Translations under genes and position numbers: made by a program | Part shown: positions 7,903 to 17,223 of the stretch, in pieces | Position numbering within the stretch: position 1 is the stretch's first letter | Layout of the letters: the number at the start of each line of letters is the position of its first letter | Source: Planctellipticum variicoloris | Lineage (GTDB): Bacteria; Planctomycetota; Planctomycetia; Planctomycetales; Planctomycetaceae | Reading direction: 5' to 3' | Assembly (NCBI RefSeq): GCF_030622045.1 | Contig: NZ_CP130886.1 | Span: forward strand, 4,968,001-5,032,000 | DNA length: 64,000 nt | Notes under the pieces: model-generated | The model's database searches: none | What the model saw: only the letters and a program-made list of their open reading frames with translations | Told to the model about the DNA's origin: nothing

Positions 7903-9486
7903 CTACGGGGCCTGCGGCTTGTCCCGCTCGCGATCCACGATGCAGAAGAAGCCGAACGGCTCCGCGTGCGGATTCCGCAACTGGTGGACCTGCAGCGGCG
8001 GGACGTAGGCCACGTCGAATTCACCCAGCACCAGTTCGTTCTCGCCGCTCTGCAGCACGCCCCGCCCACGCACGGTAATCACCACGTGCGTATGAGCGTG
8101 CTTCTCCAGACTGGAGTGCCCCCCTGGGCCGATCTCAAAGTACCGCAGATCGAACGCCGTCCGCTCGCCGGCCCGGCCGATCAGCTCAGTCCGCCGGACA
8201 TCGCGAAACGGCAGCGCGCCGTTTTCTTTGTAGGGAGTCTCCGGTCGTCCCGTCCAGCGGAACTCGGCCATGTGCTGCAGATGCTGCAGCAACTTAAGCG
8301 CACCGTTCATCGACGGCAGCTCGCAGGCCGAGACGATCGCCACGTCCTCGGGCGTCCCCAGCCGCTGCTGCGGAAAGACCTGCTCGATCGCCTCGCGAAA
8401 CTTCGCCGTGCTGAGCGCCAGGTCCGTCGAATGCGACAGGAGCTTGCCGCCAATCAGGAACATGGAATCGGCGCCATAGGCCTCGGCCATGGCGGAAATC
8501 GTGTCGAACGACATGCCCCCAGCCGGCGCCGGAATCGCCGGCGCCAGATTCCCCAGCGGCGCGCGGGCGTGATCGACGATCTGCCGGCACTCTTCCCGAG
8601 TAAACGAGAACCGGCCCCCCACGTTGGGAAAAATCGTCCCGTCGCAGCCAGCCAGACGGAAGATCGTCCCCAGCAGCAGCCCCGGCTCGATGCCGTGCCC
8701 GCGATCCTGAAAATAAACGCCGGAGAACGTCGGATGCGCCAGGAACCACAGCGGGAATTTCGCGGCGAGATGTCGCTGCAGATCGAGTCCCAGCAGCAGC
8801 GGAGCGGACAGCACGCCCCGCACGCCGATCCGCACGAGAAACTCGATCCGCTCTTCCAGCTCCCCCACCGGGGCTGAAAGATTCGGCAGGTAGTAACACG
8901 GCCGGCCCGACTTCGCGGAACCTTCCAGCACACCCGCCTGGCAGCGTTCGACCCGCTCGCGAAACGCCGCAAAGTCCGCCTCGACCAGGTTGTGATCGTC
9001 CTTGACGACGTCTCCGCCCCCCGCCGCAAAATCGCAGGCCAGCTTTGCGAGCTGGTCGGGAGTGGAACCGCGCGGCTTCAGAGCCGTCGCCAGCAGCGGC
9101 CGGCCATAAACACCCAGCGCCCGGCGGATGCCGTCGATCCCCGCTTTCGGTCCGGGAAACCTCGCCAGAAACTCCGGCGTCAGCCCCAGCTCCCGCAGGC
9201 AGATGCGCGGCTTGAACGAGATGTTGCCGTAGATCAGATTGAGGAACTGCCCCAATCCCCCGTGCGCAAGTTCCTCGGCGTAGTGAATCTGCACATCGAA
9301 GGTGTCGGGAACGTTCGCGACGGGAGCAATTCCCTCCACGCGACCGACGATCCGTTCCCGGATGCCGGGATCCGTCACCAGTTCCTCGGGGACCTCGACC
9401 GTCTGTTCCAGAGCAATTGCGCGGCTGACCGCATCAACTTCGGCAGGTGGACACTGCACGCGATAGACGGCGGAAAGACAGGCCAT
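7903..9486 (-). CDS. RuBisCO-like protein fused to a C-terminal cupin
   Basis: 527 residues from the ATG at 9486 (a longer frame reaches 9684 but lacks family similarity). Residues 1-110 are the RuBisCO N-terminal domain; 120-400 the TIM barrel with ATALKPRG (Lys137 at the Lys175 position of RuBisCO), GGDVVKDDHNL (Lys162, Asp163, Asp164 and His165 where RuBisCO has Glu204), HGIEPGLLLGTIF and FLIGGKLLSHS. Loop 6 reads FPNVGGRFSF and lacks Lys334, so CO2 fixation is not expected; this is a form IV enolase or isomerase type. Residues about 405-527 are a cupin with PGGHSSLEKHAHTHVV and PPLQVHQLRN (metal-binding His; the usual Glu is missing). In Rhodospirillum rubrum an RLP isomerises 5-methylthioribulose-1-phosphate and a separate cupin then releases methanethiol to give DXP; this fusion could do both, but that is inference. 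Confidence 0.88.
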   Translation of the reverse strand: MACLSAVYRVQCPPAEVDAVSRAIALEQTVEVPEELVTDPGIRERIVGRVEGIAPVANVPDTFDVQIHYAEELAHGGLGQFLNLIYGNISFKPRICLRELGLTPEFLARFPGPKAGIDGIRRALGVYGRPLLATALKPRGSTPDQLAKLACDFAAGGGDVVKDDHNLVEADFAAFRERVERCQAGVLEGSAKSGRPCYYLPNLSAPVGELEERIEFLVRIGVRGVLSAPLLLGLDLQRHLAAKFPLWFLAHPTFSGVYFQDRGHGIEPGLLLGTIFRLAGCDGTIFPNVGGRFSFTREECRQIVDHARAPLGNLAPAIPAPAGGMSFDTISAMAEAYGADSMFLIGGKLLSHSTDLALSTAKFREAIEQVFPQQRLGTPEDVAIVSACELPSMNGALKLLQHLQHMAEFRWTGRPETPYKENGALPFRDVRRTELIGRAGERTAFDLRYFEIGPGGHSSLEKHAHTHVVITVRGRGVLQSGENELVLGEFDVAYVPPLQVHQLRNPHAEPFGFFCIVDRERDKPQAP

Positions 9487-9801
9487 ATTGGCAGGAATCT
9501 CTGGCGGGAGGGCGACCGGCACTGAGGAGCCATAGAGTAACCGCAGTCCTCGCGGAACTTCAATCAACGACCGCTGATCGGTCTCGTCAATTCCTGATTT
9601 TAGCCGCAGAAACCTGCATTCCAAGCCACGAGTTTGCGTCAGGGCCACTGCGAATCCACTGAACAACCTGAACGGCCCGGCCAAGACAATTGGTCATGAG
9701 TGAAGCAGACTCACACAGAGCCTCCCAAATCCCGCAGTCGAACCGCTCGCGTCGCTCTCGCGGGCGTCCGGTTCAACCGAGTGCCGCCCAGAGTTGACAC
9801 C

Positions 9802-9888
9802 CTGGGCTACCGTAATCCACCCCTGCCGCGGATCCGAATCTCAGCCTAAGCCTGCGTTGCCCGGCAGGGGCGATTTACAGTAGCCCAG
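9802..9888. repeat. 27-bp imperfect inverted repeat
   Basis: Left arm 9802-9828 begins CTGGGCTACCGTAATC and ends CCCCTGCCG; the complement of the right arm 9862-9888 begins CTGGGCTACTGTAAATC and ends CCCCTGCCG. The loop is 33 nt. Likely a REP-like intergenic element; it could also act as terminator for the upstream minus-strand gene, but there is no T tract. Confidence 0.6.
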
Positions 9889-9922
9889 AGCGGGAGCTGT
9901 GGGCGACGAGACGCTCCATCAA

Positions 9923-9957
9923 AATTGCCACCAACCACTGACAACTGACCAATGACA
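9923..9957. repeat. Heptanucleotide tract, ACTGACA family
   Basis: Units AATTGCC, ACCAACC, ACTGACA, ACTGACC, AATGACA in exact 7-nt register, ending a few bases before the DUF1501 stop codon. Confidence 0.7.
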
Positions 9958-9964
9958 ACCTCCG

Positions 9965-11440
9965 CTACGCCACCCAGTCATGAATGACATTCCCCGCGAC
10001 CCCCGTCAGCCGGGCATCGAGGCCCTGGAAGCGATGCGTCAGCTTCAGGTGATTCAGACCGAACAGGTGCAGCATCGTGGCGTGGAAGTCGTTGATGTGG
10101 ACTGGATGCTCGGTGATGGACCAGCCGATTTCGTCGGTCGCGCCGTAGGTCATGCCCCCTTTCACTCCGCCCCCCGCCATCCAGACGCTGAACGCGGAGG
10201 GATGATGGTCGCGCCCCGTCACGCCGCCGCGCCCCTGGCGATTCTCACCGAGCGGCGTCCGACCGAACTCGCCCGCCCACACAACCAGCGTGTCCTCCAG
10301 CAGACCGCGCTGTTTGAGGTCTTTGATGAGGGCCGCGACCGGCTGATCGGCCATGCCGCAGTTGTGCCCCAGTTCCGCATCGAGATTCGAGTGATGATCC
10401 CACGACGCATGGTTAATCTGCACGAACCGCACCCCCCGCTCGACCAGCCGGCGGGCCAGCAGGCAGTCCTGCGCAAATTGCCGGTACTGCCCCGGTCCGC
10501 CGCCCCGCGCCTGCCCGGCCGTGCTCGGTTCCGTGCGCTCCAGTCCGTAGGCGTCGATCGTCGCCTTCGTTTCACCCGACAGGTCGATCAGCTCCGGCGC
10601 CGCCGACTGCATCCGGAATCCGAGTTCATAACTGGCGATCCGGCTCGCGATCTCCGGATCGCGAACGACGTCGTATCGCTGGCGATTGAGAGACTGCAGC
10701 GTATCGAGCCCCGCCCGCTGAAGTCCCGCGGAAATCCCCGGCGGATTCGCCAGGTTCAGGACCGGATCCCCCTGGTTGCGGAACAGCACCCCGGCGTAGA
10801 CCGATGGTAGAAAACCGCTCTGCCACAGCGTCGCCCCGCCGCTCGTCCCCCGACCGGCGCTCAGCACCACAAACCCCGGCAGGTCTTCGCACTCGCTCCC
10901 CAGACCGTAGTTCAACCATGCCCCCGCCGTCGGCAGGCCGAAGAACGGTCGGCCGCACAGCAGCGACAACTGGGCCGGGTGATGATTGAACTGATCGGTG
11001 TGCATCGAACGGATCATCAGCATGTCGTCGGCACACGTCGCCAGGTGCGGCATGAAGTCGCTGAAGACCATCCCGCTCTCGCCGTGCGGCGTAAATTTCC
11101 GTGGACTTCCGTACAGGACTGCCGTCTCCTTCTTGATGAAGGCGAATCGCACGTTCTTCGTCAGCGACTCCGGCAGCGGCTGCCCGTGCAGCTCGTTGAG
11201 CTTCGGCTTGGGGTCGAACAGATCGAGCTGACTCGGCGCCCCTTCCAGAAAGATGAAAATGCAGTTCTTCGCCTTCGGCGTCGCGTGCGAAGGCTTCGGC
11301 GCCAGCAGATTGGTCGACGCATCGCCGGCCCGCCCTTCCCGCTCCAGAAGGGACGTCAGCGCCGCGAGCCCCAGCCCATAGCCGGAACTCTCCAGAAAAT
11401 GCCGCCGCGTCAGATTTGCCAATTGCTCAGACCACATCAA
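9965..11440 (-). CDS. DUF1501 domain protein
   Basis: 491 residues. N-terminus has a twin-arginine-like export signal (LTRRHFLESSGYGLGLAALTS), followed by the DUF1501 fold, which is related to the alkaline phosphatase/sulfatase superfamily: IFIFLEGAPSQLDLFDPKP near residue 60, MIRSMHTDQFNHHPAQ, FVQINHASWDHHSNLD, VVWAGEFGRTP and the metal-site like GRDHHPSAFSVWMAGGG. Such proteins are encoded almost always next to a PSCyt1/PSD1 cytochrome protein in planctomycetes, as here (11623-14679, same strand, upstream). Biochemical role is unproven; periplasmic hydrolase or part of a degradative surface system is inferred. Confidence 0.93.
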   Translation of the reverse strand: MMWSEQLANLTRRHFLESSGYGLGLAALTSLLEREGRAGDASTNLLAPKPSHATPKAKNCIFIFLEGAPSQLDLFDPKPKLNELHGQPLPESLTKNVRFAFIKKETAVLYGSPRKFTPHGESGMVFSDFMPHLATCADDMLMIRSMHTDQFNHHPAQLSLLCGRPFFGLPTAGAWLNYGLGSECEDLPGFVVLSAGRGTSGGATLWQSGFLPSVYAGVLFRNQGDPVLNLANPPGISAGLQRAGLDTLQSLNRQRYDVVRDPEIASRIASYELGFRMQSAAPELIDLSGETKATIDAYGLERTEPSTAGQARGGGPGQYRQFAQDCLLARRLVERGVRFVQINHASWDHHSNLDAELGHNCGMADQPVAALIKDLKQRGLLEDTLVVWAGEFGRTPLGENRQGRGGVTGRDHHPSAFSVWMAGGGVKGGMTYGATDEIGWSITEHPVHINDFHATMLHLFGLNHLKLTHRFQGLDARLTGVAGNVIHDWVA

Positions 11441-11475
11441 ACACCCCCTTCGGGGAAAGATCCGAAATCCGACTC

Positions 11476-11604
11476 TCGTTCCCAGGCTCCGCCTGGGAAT
11501 GAACTCTTTCGAGGCTCTGCCTCGTCTGCTATCCGGCCAGAACGAGCCTTCCGGAGGACGCGGAGCGTCCGAAGACGGCGTTCCCAGGCAGAGCCTGGGA
11601 ACGA
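11476..11604. repeat. Paired CCCAGGCTCCGCCTGGG-type repeats
   Basis: Left unit 11476-11499 (TCGTTCCCAGGC then TCCGCCTGGGAA) and right unit 11580-11604, which read in complement is TCGTTCCCAGGC then TCTGCCTGGGAAC. Each unit is palindromic and the two are inverted relative to each other with one mismatch. They fill the gap between the DUF1501 and PSD1 genes. Related sequences occur at 33757-33776 and flanking the IS at 33797-35508. Confidence 0.7.
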
Positions 11605-11622
11605 GGACAAAACCTTCTTCTC

Positions 11623-14600
11623 CTATTCCCGGGTCACAAACTCATCCAGGTTCAGCACCACCCGCAGCGTCGCCACCCAGGCGGCGTTCTCGGTCGGTTC
11701 CACGTCCTTCGCGGCGTATGTCCCGACCGCCTCCTTCGCCGCGGGCAGGTCCGCTTCATAGACCGCCCGCGATTTCGCCAGCAACTCGGCCAGGGCCGCG
11801 AGTTCTCCCTCGGTCGGTGGGCGCGCAACGCACTGCCGCCAAGCCCGCGTCAGTCGCTCGGCATCCGAGGCTGCCGATTCTTCCAGCAACCACTTAGCCA
11901 TCGCCTGCGTCGCCTCCACGTGGGCCTCGCTGTTGAGGAGTTGCAGCGCCTGCAGGGGCGTGTTCGAGACCGTCCGGGCAACGCACGTCAGGTTCGCGTC
12001 GGGCGAATCGAACGTCATCAGGCTCGGGTGGGGGACCGTCCGTTTGAAAAACGTATACATCCCCCGCCGGTAGCGATCCGCCCCCTCGCTGTTCTTCCAC
12101 GAGAAGCTGTTGGCATAACTGAGCGCCGCCAGGTCGGCGGGCATCGGCGGGAAAACGCTCGGGCCGCCGATTTTCGGCGTCAGCAGCCCGCTGACCGCCA
12201 AGTTCAGATCCCGCACAATCTCCGCCTCCACCCGAAACCGGCTCTGCCGGGCCAGCCAGACATTCAGCGGATCGCGGTCCACCAGTTCCGGCCGGTGCGC
12301 CGATGACTGCCGGTACGTCGCAGAGGTCACGATCAACCGGATGAGCTGCTTCCGACTCCAGCCGAGGTCGCCCCGGAATTTCGTCGCAAGCCAGTCGAGC
12401 AGCTCCGGATGCGAGGGCGGTTCCCCCCGCAGTCCGAAATCGCCCGGCGTGCGGACCAGCCCTTCTCCGAACAGATGCCGCCAGACGTGATTGACGGCGA
12501 CGCGGGCCGTCAGCGGCTGCTCCGGCGAGATCAGCCACTGCGCCAGATCGAGCCGATCCGGCTGCGTGCTCCGCGGCTGGAACGACCCCAGCACGACCGG
12601 GGTTCCCGGCTCCACCTTCTGAGTCCGTTGCTGGAAGTCACCCCGATCGAACACATACGTCGTCCGCTCCAGCAGGGGCGCCGTCAGCGTCCGGGCTGAC
12701 ATGACCTTCGCCGCGTACTGCTCTTTGAGCTTTCGCAGTTCACCGTCCATCCGTTGCGACTCGGCGTCCTTCAGGACGTCGCTGACGTAGTAGTCGAAGA
12801 GCTTCCGCTGCACCGACGCCACCCGTTTTTCGGGATACATCTCCAGCGCGTCAGCGATGTCCTTTCTCGCGAAATGGATGCCTCGTTCGTCGCCCGTCAG
12901 CGTCATCACGCGGAACCTTCCCAGCGTGTGCGCTCCACCATAGTTCTGCTCCAGCACCAGCCGGATCTTGGAGCCGGCTTCCAGATCGACCCGCCCCGCC
13001 GTCCGTACCAGCAGCCAGTGTTTCTCTCCCATTTTGGGAGCAATCGCCCAGCCGCTCGGTCCATCGCCTTTCGGCGACAGCACATGCTCGGGCGAGAACT
13101 TCGCCTGCGTAAAATCGGCCGACGCCCGATGGAGCTCCAGCGGCGACTCCGTTCCATCCGGGCGGATGACTGTGGCCTTGAAACCGGTGAGCACGAAATT
13201 CCCGTTCGGCGCCCGCCCCGGCCCCTTGCCCGGCAGCAGGTCGTTCGCCAGCGTCCACAGCTTGAGGCCGGTGATGCTCGTCTGCCCCGATTCGAACACC
13301 ACCGAATAGACGTCCTTGTCCGGAGGCGGAACCCGCTCCTTCTCCGGCCCCTCGGCAACCGCCCAGGCGCTCCCCTTCTCGAATTCCAGCTTGCTCGCTT
13401 CGGCCGTCGCTTCGACGATAGTCACCTCGTGCTCGGCCAGCGGATCGACCGACTGCGACATGATCTTCTCACGCTCGGCTGTCTCCCAGGCGAGTTCGTC
13501 CTTTGCCAGCGCCCGATGCCGGCGGTCCAGCGCTGCCTGCAGGTCGCTGGCGAGCTGATCGTATTCTTCCAGATCCTTCGCCGACGTCGGCCAGTCGGTC
13601 GACGTTTCGTCGGCGTTGTTGAAGAATGCGAACAGCCGGTAGTACTCGTCGTGCGGCAGGGGATCGTACTTATGGCTGTGACACCGCGCGCAGCCGACCG
13701 TCATTCCCAGCCAGACCGTCCCCAGCGTTTCCGTCCGGTCGAAAACGGCATTGATGCGGTACTCCTCCTGATCGACGCCCCCTTCTTCGTTGGTCAGCGT
13801 CTGCCGGTTGAACGCCGTCGCCAGCCGCTCCCGGGCCGTCGCTCCGGGAAGCAGATCACCGGCAATCTGCTCCACCGTGAACCGGTCGTAGGGCAGATCC
13901 CGGTTGATGGCCTCGATCACCCAGTCGCGGAACAGGTACGCATCCCCCCGCGCCCGGTCTTTTTCGTAACCGTCCGAATCGGCATAGCGAGCCAGGTCGA
14001 GCCAGTGCCGGCCCCAGCGCTCCCCAAAATGCGGCGACTTGAGCAGCCGGTCGACCAGCGCCTCGTACGCTCCCGGCGAGGCATCATTCACGAAGGCATC
14101 GACCTCGGCGACGGTCGGCGGCAGCCCCAGCAAGTCATACGACAGCCGCTTGATCAGCGTATAACGATCCGCCTCAGGCGACGGCGTCACCCCTTCCTGA
14201 TCGAGCCGGGCCAGCACGAACCGGTCAATCTCATTCCGCACGTTCGCGACGTGCTGCACCTCCGGCGGAACCGGCGACGCAATCGGCTCGAAGGCCCAGT
14301 GTCCGCCCCAGTGCGCCCCCTCAGCGACCCAGCGTTTCAGCAGCTCGATCTCCGCGAGTTTGAGGGCTTTTTTCTCTTCGGGAGGCATCCGCTCCGACAG
14401 ATCGGCCGCGGTGATCCGGCGAACCAGCTCACTCTCCGCCGGCTTCCCCGGCACAATGCCGACGTGCCCGCTTTCGCCTTGGCCGAGGGCCGCCTCGCGC
14501 GACGTCAGCCGGAAATCGGCCTGCGGCTTGTCCGCCCCGTGGCAGCCGAGGCAATGCTCGGAGAGAATCGGCCGGATGTCCCGCGAGAAATTGAGCGGCC

Positions 14601-14679
14601 CTCGTTCCGCGGCCTGGGCAGACGCCCCCGCCAGGACAAAACAAACGGCCAGCCCGAGACTCAGAGCCCTGTCGCGCAT
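11623..14679 (-). CDS. Planctomycete cytochrome PSCyt1-PSCyt2-PSD1 protein
   Basis: 1018 residues with a signal peptide (ALSLGLAVCFVLAGASAQA). Domains in order: PSCyt1 with one heme c site HCLGCHGADKPQADFRL (about residues 42-58); DUF1549/PSCyt2 (about 160-370, DRLLKSPHFGERWGRHWLD, RQTLTNEEGGVDQEEYR, GCARCHSHKYDP with a second CxxCH); an intervening beta-rich carbohydrate-binding-like segment (about 400-620); DUF1553/PSD1 (about 700-990, VAVNHVWRHLFGEGLV, CVARTVSNTPLQALQLLN). Two CxxCH motifs suggest covalent heme and an electron-transfer role at the cell surface or periplasm. Linked to the DUF1501 gene, the standard planctomycete pair thought to act in polymer breakdown. Confidence 0.94.
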   Translation of the reverse strand: MRDRALSLGLAVCFVLAGASAQAAERGPLNFSRDIRPILSEHCLGCHGADKPQADFRLTSREAALGQGESGHVGIVPGKPAESELVRRITAADLSERMPPEEKKALKLAEIELLKRWVAEGAHWGGHWAFEPIASPVPPEVQHVANVRNEIDRFVLARLDQEGVTPSPEADRYTLIKRLSYDLLGLPPTVAEVDAFVNDASPGAYEALVDRLLKSPHFGERWGRHWLDLARYADSDGYEKDRARGDAYLFRDWVIEAINRDLPYDRFTVEQIAGDLLPGATARERLATAFNRQTLTNEEGGVDQEEYRINAVFDRTETLGTVWLGMTVGCARCHSHKYDPLPHDEYYRLFAFFNNADETSTDWPTSAKDLEEYDQLASDLQAALDRRHRALAKDELAWETAEREKIMSQSVDPLAEHEVTIVEATAEASKLEFEKGSAWAVAEGPEKERVPPPDKDVYSVVFESGQTSITGLKLWTLANDLLPGKGPGRAPNGNFVLTGFKATVIRPDGTESPLELHRASADFTQAKFSPEHVLSPKGDGPSGWAIAPKMGEKHWLLVRTAGRVDLEAGSKIRLVLEQNYGGAHTLGRFRVMTLTGDERGIHFARKDIADALEMYPEKRVASVQRKLFDYYVSDVLKDAESQRMDGELRKLKEQYAAKVMSARTLTAPLLERTTYVFDRGDFQQRTQKVEPGTPVVLGSFQPRSTQPDRLDLAQWLISPEQPLTARVAVNHVWRHLFGEGLVRTPGDFGLRGEPPSHPELLDWLATKFRGDLGWSRKQLIRLIVTSATYRQSSAHRPELVDRDPLNVWLARQSRFRVEAEIVRDLNLAVSGLLTPKIGGPSVFPPMPADLAALSYANSFSWKNSEGADRYRRGMYTFFKRTVPHPSLMTFDSPDANLTCVARTVSNTPLQALQLLNSEAHVEATQAMAKWLLEESAASDAERLTRAWRQCVARPPTEGELAALAELLAKSRAVYEADLPAAKEAVGTYAAKDVEPTENAAWVATLRVVLNLDEFVTRE

Positions 14680-14984
14680 CCGGCACCTCGCTTAAACGGT
14701 TGTCGATGCGATTATCGCCGGGTGCGGGGCGGGTTGGCAACCCGTGACCGGGCGGGATCGAATTCCCGATCGACCGAATTCCAGCGCCCGCCGCCCGGCG
14801 ATATGCTCGAAATTCACAGCTCCGCCCATCGCAACCTGCAATCTGTGGGGCGCCGCTCAGACGGCATCTGAGTCGATACGTTGACTTTGATTTCTCGTTC
14901 TTCCCGGTACCGGGTCTTCGGCGTCTCTCGTCACCACACCGAACTCATCGCGGACTGCAGAATCTCCTGCGTAATCGAGAATTC
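14680..14984. other. Divergent intergenic region
   Basis: About 300 bp between the PSD1 start and the sulfotransferase start; must hold both promoters. A TTGACT hexamer at 14881 is a possible -35 for the plus strand but no convincing -10 was found. No gene seen. Confidence 0.4.
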
Positions 14985-15953
14985 ATGTCGCCAACGAACC
15001 TCGTCGATTCGCAGACTCTGGTCGCCGGTCTCGCGCGTTCTGGAACCACTTGGCTGGCCAAGCTGTTGGACAGTCATCCGGCAACTTTGTATCGCCACGA
15101 ACCGGATCGCCCCCCACAGTTTCCGAAAATGCCCGTGCTGGTCGCTCTCGAGCAGGTCGGTCGCTATGGCGACCAGCTTCGGCAGTTTACGCAGGCTCTC
15201 CCGGATCTCCATCGCATCAGGACATCAGGAACTTTGCCGGTGTTTCGCAAGGCCAACGAATCGAGCTTGAAGTTTCACACGCGCCGCACGCTCACCGCAA
15301 CCCTCCGCCTTACGGAACGGATGCTGGGAAATATTCGGTTGCCTGAGGTTCTTCAGTACCGACCGTCGGACCGATTCTGCCTGGTCTGGAAATCGGTCTG
15401 GTCCGTCGGCAGACTCGGGGTGATTGCGGAGGCGACTCGGCCGGACAACATCATCCTGCTGCTGCGACACCCGTGCGGAGTCTTTGCCTCGCGTCATCGA
15501 GGCATCGAACAACGCAAGATGTCGCCTGTTTCCGGCGAAGAGATCAACGAGTTGCTTGCCGATCGGTCGCAGACGGCAACACAACTGCTTGCCAGAATTG
15601 ACCGCGCTGACCAGTTCGACGTGGAGACGTTCCGATGGGCGCTGCTCTACAGCAAGGCCATCAATGAGATCGCTGATCGGCCAGGCCGCCTGATCGTCCG
15701 GTATGAAGATCTCTGCGCCCATCCCGAACGGGAAATGCGTCGCATCCTGGCGGCGATTGACCTGCCCTGGGATCGGCAGGTCGAACGATTTATCCGTCGC
15801 AGTACGACAACCACTTCGCCCAGATTCTACGGTCTCCATCGCAAACCGGAGAGCGTCGACACATGGCGACGCGAGATTCCGCGGGGAGTGCAAGAACGGG
15901 TGCAAAAGATTATTCGCGGAACGACGGCCGGCAGATTCTACTCGTCCGAATGA
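14985..15953 (+). CDS. PAPS-dependent sulfotransferase
   Basis: 322 residues, no signal peptide. The 5'-phosphosulfate loop LVAGLARSGTTWLAKLLDS lies at residues 12-30 and the 3'-phosphate-binding segment IILLLRHPCGVFASR near residue 158, both defining for the Sulfotransfer_1/3 superfamily. The enzyme would transfer sulfate from PAPS to a hydroxyl or amine of a carbohydrate or lipid acceptor; the acceptor cannot be read from sequence. A second, clearly different sulfotransferase is at 44893-45906. Together with the sulfatase-like proteins typical of planctomycetes this suggests sulfated surface glycans. Confidence 0.88.
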   Translation: MSPTNLVDSQTLVAGLARSGTTWLAKLLDSHPATLYRHEPDRPPQFPKMPVLVALEQVGRYGDQLRQFTQALPDLHRIRTSGTLPVFRKANESSLKFHTRRTLTATLRLTERMLGNIRLPEVLQYRPSDRFCLVWKSVWSVGRLGVIAEATRPDNIILLLRHPCGVFASRHRGIEQRKMSPVSGEEINELLADRSQTATQLLARIDRADQFDVETFRWALLYSKAINEIADRPGRLIVRYEDLCAHPEREMRRILAAIDLPWDRQVERFIRRSTTTTSPRFYGLHRKPESVDTWRREIPRGVQERVQKIIRGTTAGRFYSSE

Positions 15954-16131
15954 CGCGAAGACGGCTGTCGGAGTCGAAGCAACTTGTCTCGCGGACCAGA
16001 AAGCGGCAGTTCACACACCCACAACGCCGGCCCCGTCCCGCTCCGCGGTTGCTGATCCGGCCCCCTTCATCTTATGATCGCTTGTCCCTACCCTGACGGG
16101 TGTCTTTCGTTTCTGCAATCCGGAGCACTCA

Positions 16132-17016
16132 ATGATGCGTTCACCTCGACTGGTAACCTGGGTCTGTTCTGGCGTCTTCGCAGCCATCGCCGCCGGGGTC
16201 CTGCTGTCTGGCCTCCCCGTGCGAACGGCGCACGCTGAGGACGACGCCGAGAAGCAGGCCGCTCAGGCGCGAAAGGATCGCTACACAAACTGGATGCGGA
16301 CCTACGCGGAAGGAACAAGCATCTCGCTCCCCCCTGGCGACCGAAGCGACGAGCAGACAGTGGAACTGGTTCCCAATCCGGTTTTTCGTTATTCGGACGA
16401 AGAACGGCTGATTCCCGACGCGACGCTGTGGGTCTGGACGCGGGACGCCCGGCCCGTCGCTTTTCAGAAGGTCGAAGGAAACAACCACGGCGGCGGCCAG
16501 ATGTGGACCATCTGCTTCGCTTCTCTCTCCGAAGAGCTCGTGAAGGTCCGCTGGCCGGGCAATCGGGAGTACGCGGCCCGCAAGCCGGGAGTGACGTTCA
16601 CCCCGATCCCCGGAGCCGATGCTCCGGCCGACAATCCCCGGCTCCGGATCGCCCAGATCAAATCGCTCAAGGACCGGTTTACGGCCCGGCTCAACGTCAA
16701 AGACGACGGCACGAGCGGAGCGGAAACGCGCACCATTCCCAAGCCGATCTTCGAGTACTCCGATCCGCAGACGAAGCTCCCGGTGGGCGCGATTTTCGGG
16801 ATGACCTCCACCGGCACAAACCCGGACCTGCTGCTGCTGATCGAAGCCCGCAAGGCCAGCGACAGCAAGCTGCGCTGGGAATACGCCCACGCACGGATGA
16901 CATCGGCCTCCATCCGCTTCCGGTTGGACGACGCAGAAGTCTGGGCCGAAAAGTCGGTCGCGAGCGCCGCGTTCGAGAACTGGATCTACTTTTTTCTGCA
17001 GCGGGGATTTCCGTGA
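16132..17016 (+). CDS. Exported hypothetical protein
   Basis: 294 residues with a clear signal peptide ending VRTAHA-E near residue 35. The body repeats a theme twice: ELVPNPVFRYSDEE at about 82-95 and IPKPIFEYSDPQ at about 205-216, each followed by a beta-rich stretch (ATLWVWTRDARPVAF; GAIFGMTSTGTNPDLLLLIEA), implying a duplicated beta domain. No catalytic motif recognised. I cannot assign a family; a planctomycete-specific periplasmic protein is the best description. Confidence 0.8.
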   Translation: MMRSPRLVTWVCSGVFAAIAAGVLLSGLPVRTAHAEDDAEKQAAQARKDRYTNWMRTYAEGTSISLPPGDRSDEQTVELVPNPVFRYSDEERLIPDATLWVWTRDARPVAFQKVEGNNHGGGQMWTICFASLSEELVKVRWPGNREYAARKPGVTFTPIPGADAPADNPRLRIAQIKSLKDRFTARLNVKDDGTSGAETRTIPKPIFEYSDPQTKLPVGAIFGMTSTGTNPDLLLLIEARKASDSKLRWEYAHARMTSASIRFRLDDAEVWAEKSVASAAFENWIYFFLQRGFP

Positions 17017-17223
17017 AGGAAATGGAGGCGTGCGATTCCAGCGGGGTTGGCGGACTTTCGTCACGGTTTGAGAGTTGGAATGACCTTGGAAAACAGTTCG
17101 ACTGCGCCGGTTTCGCATGCACAAAGTAGAGTCGCAACCTGTTGCGGGGTATACTCGTGACCTTCGTTCTTGCCGGAGCGGAGTCACCCGCACGTCGTGA
17201 CTCGTGATCATCGAGGTTGATGC

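Larger units (their letters stand above)
9487..9964. other. Intergenic region with a large inverted repeat
   Basis: About 480 bp between the RuBisCO-like start and the DUF1501 stop. No gene supported. It holds a 27-bp inverted repeat (9802-9888) and a heptanucleotide tract (9923-9957). Confidence 0.5.

Noticed and set aside
7903-9486. True CO2-fixing RuBisCO
   Set aside because: The loop-6 Lys is absent and the metal-site Glu is replaced by His, so it is a form IV RuBisCO-like protein.
12754-14871. A 705-codon plus-strand open frame opposite the PSD1 gene
   Set aside because: It is a GC-rich shadow of the real minus-strand gene; its translation is Arg/Pro/Gln-rich with no domain, while the minus strand shows clear heme and PSD1 motifs.
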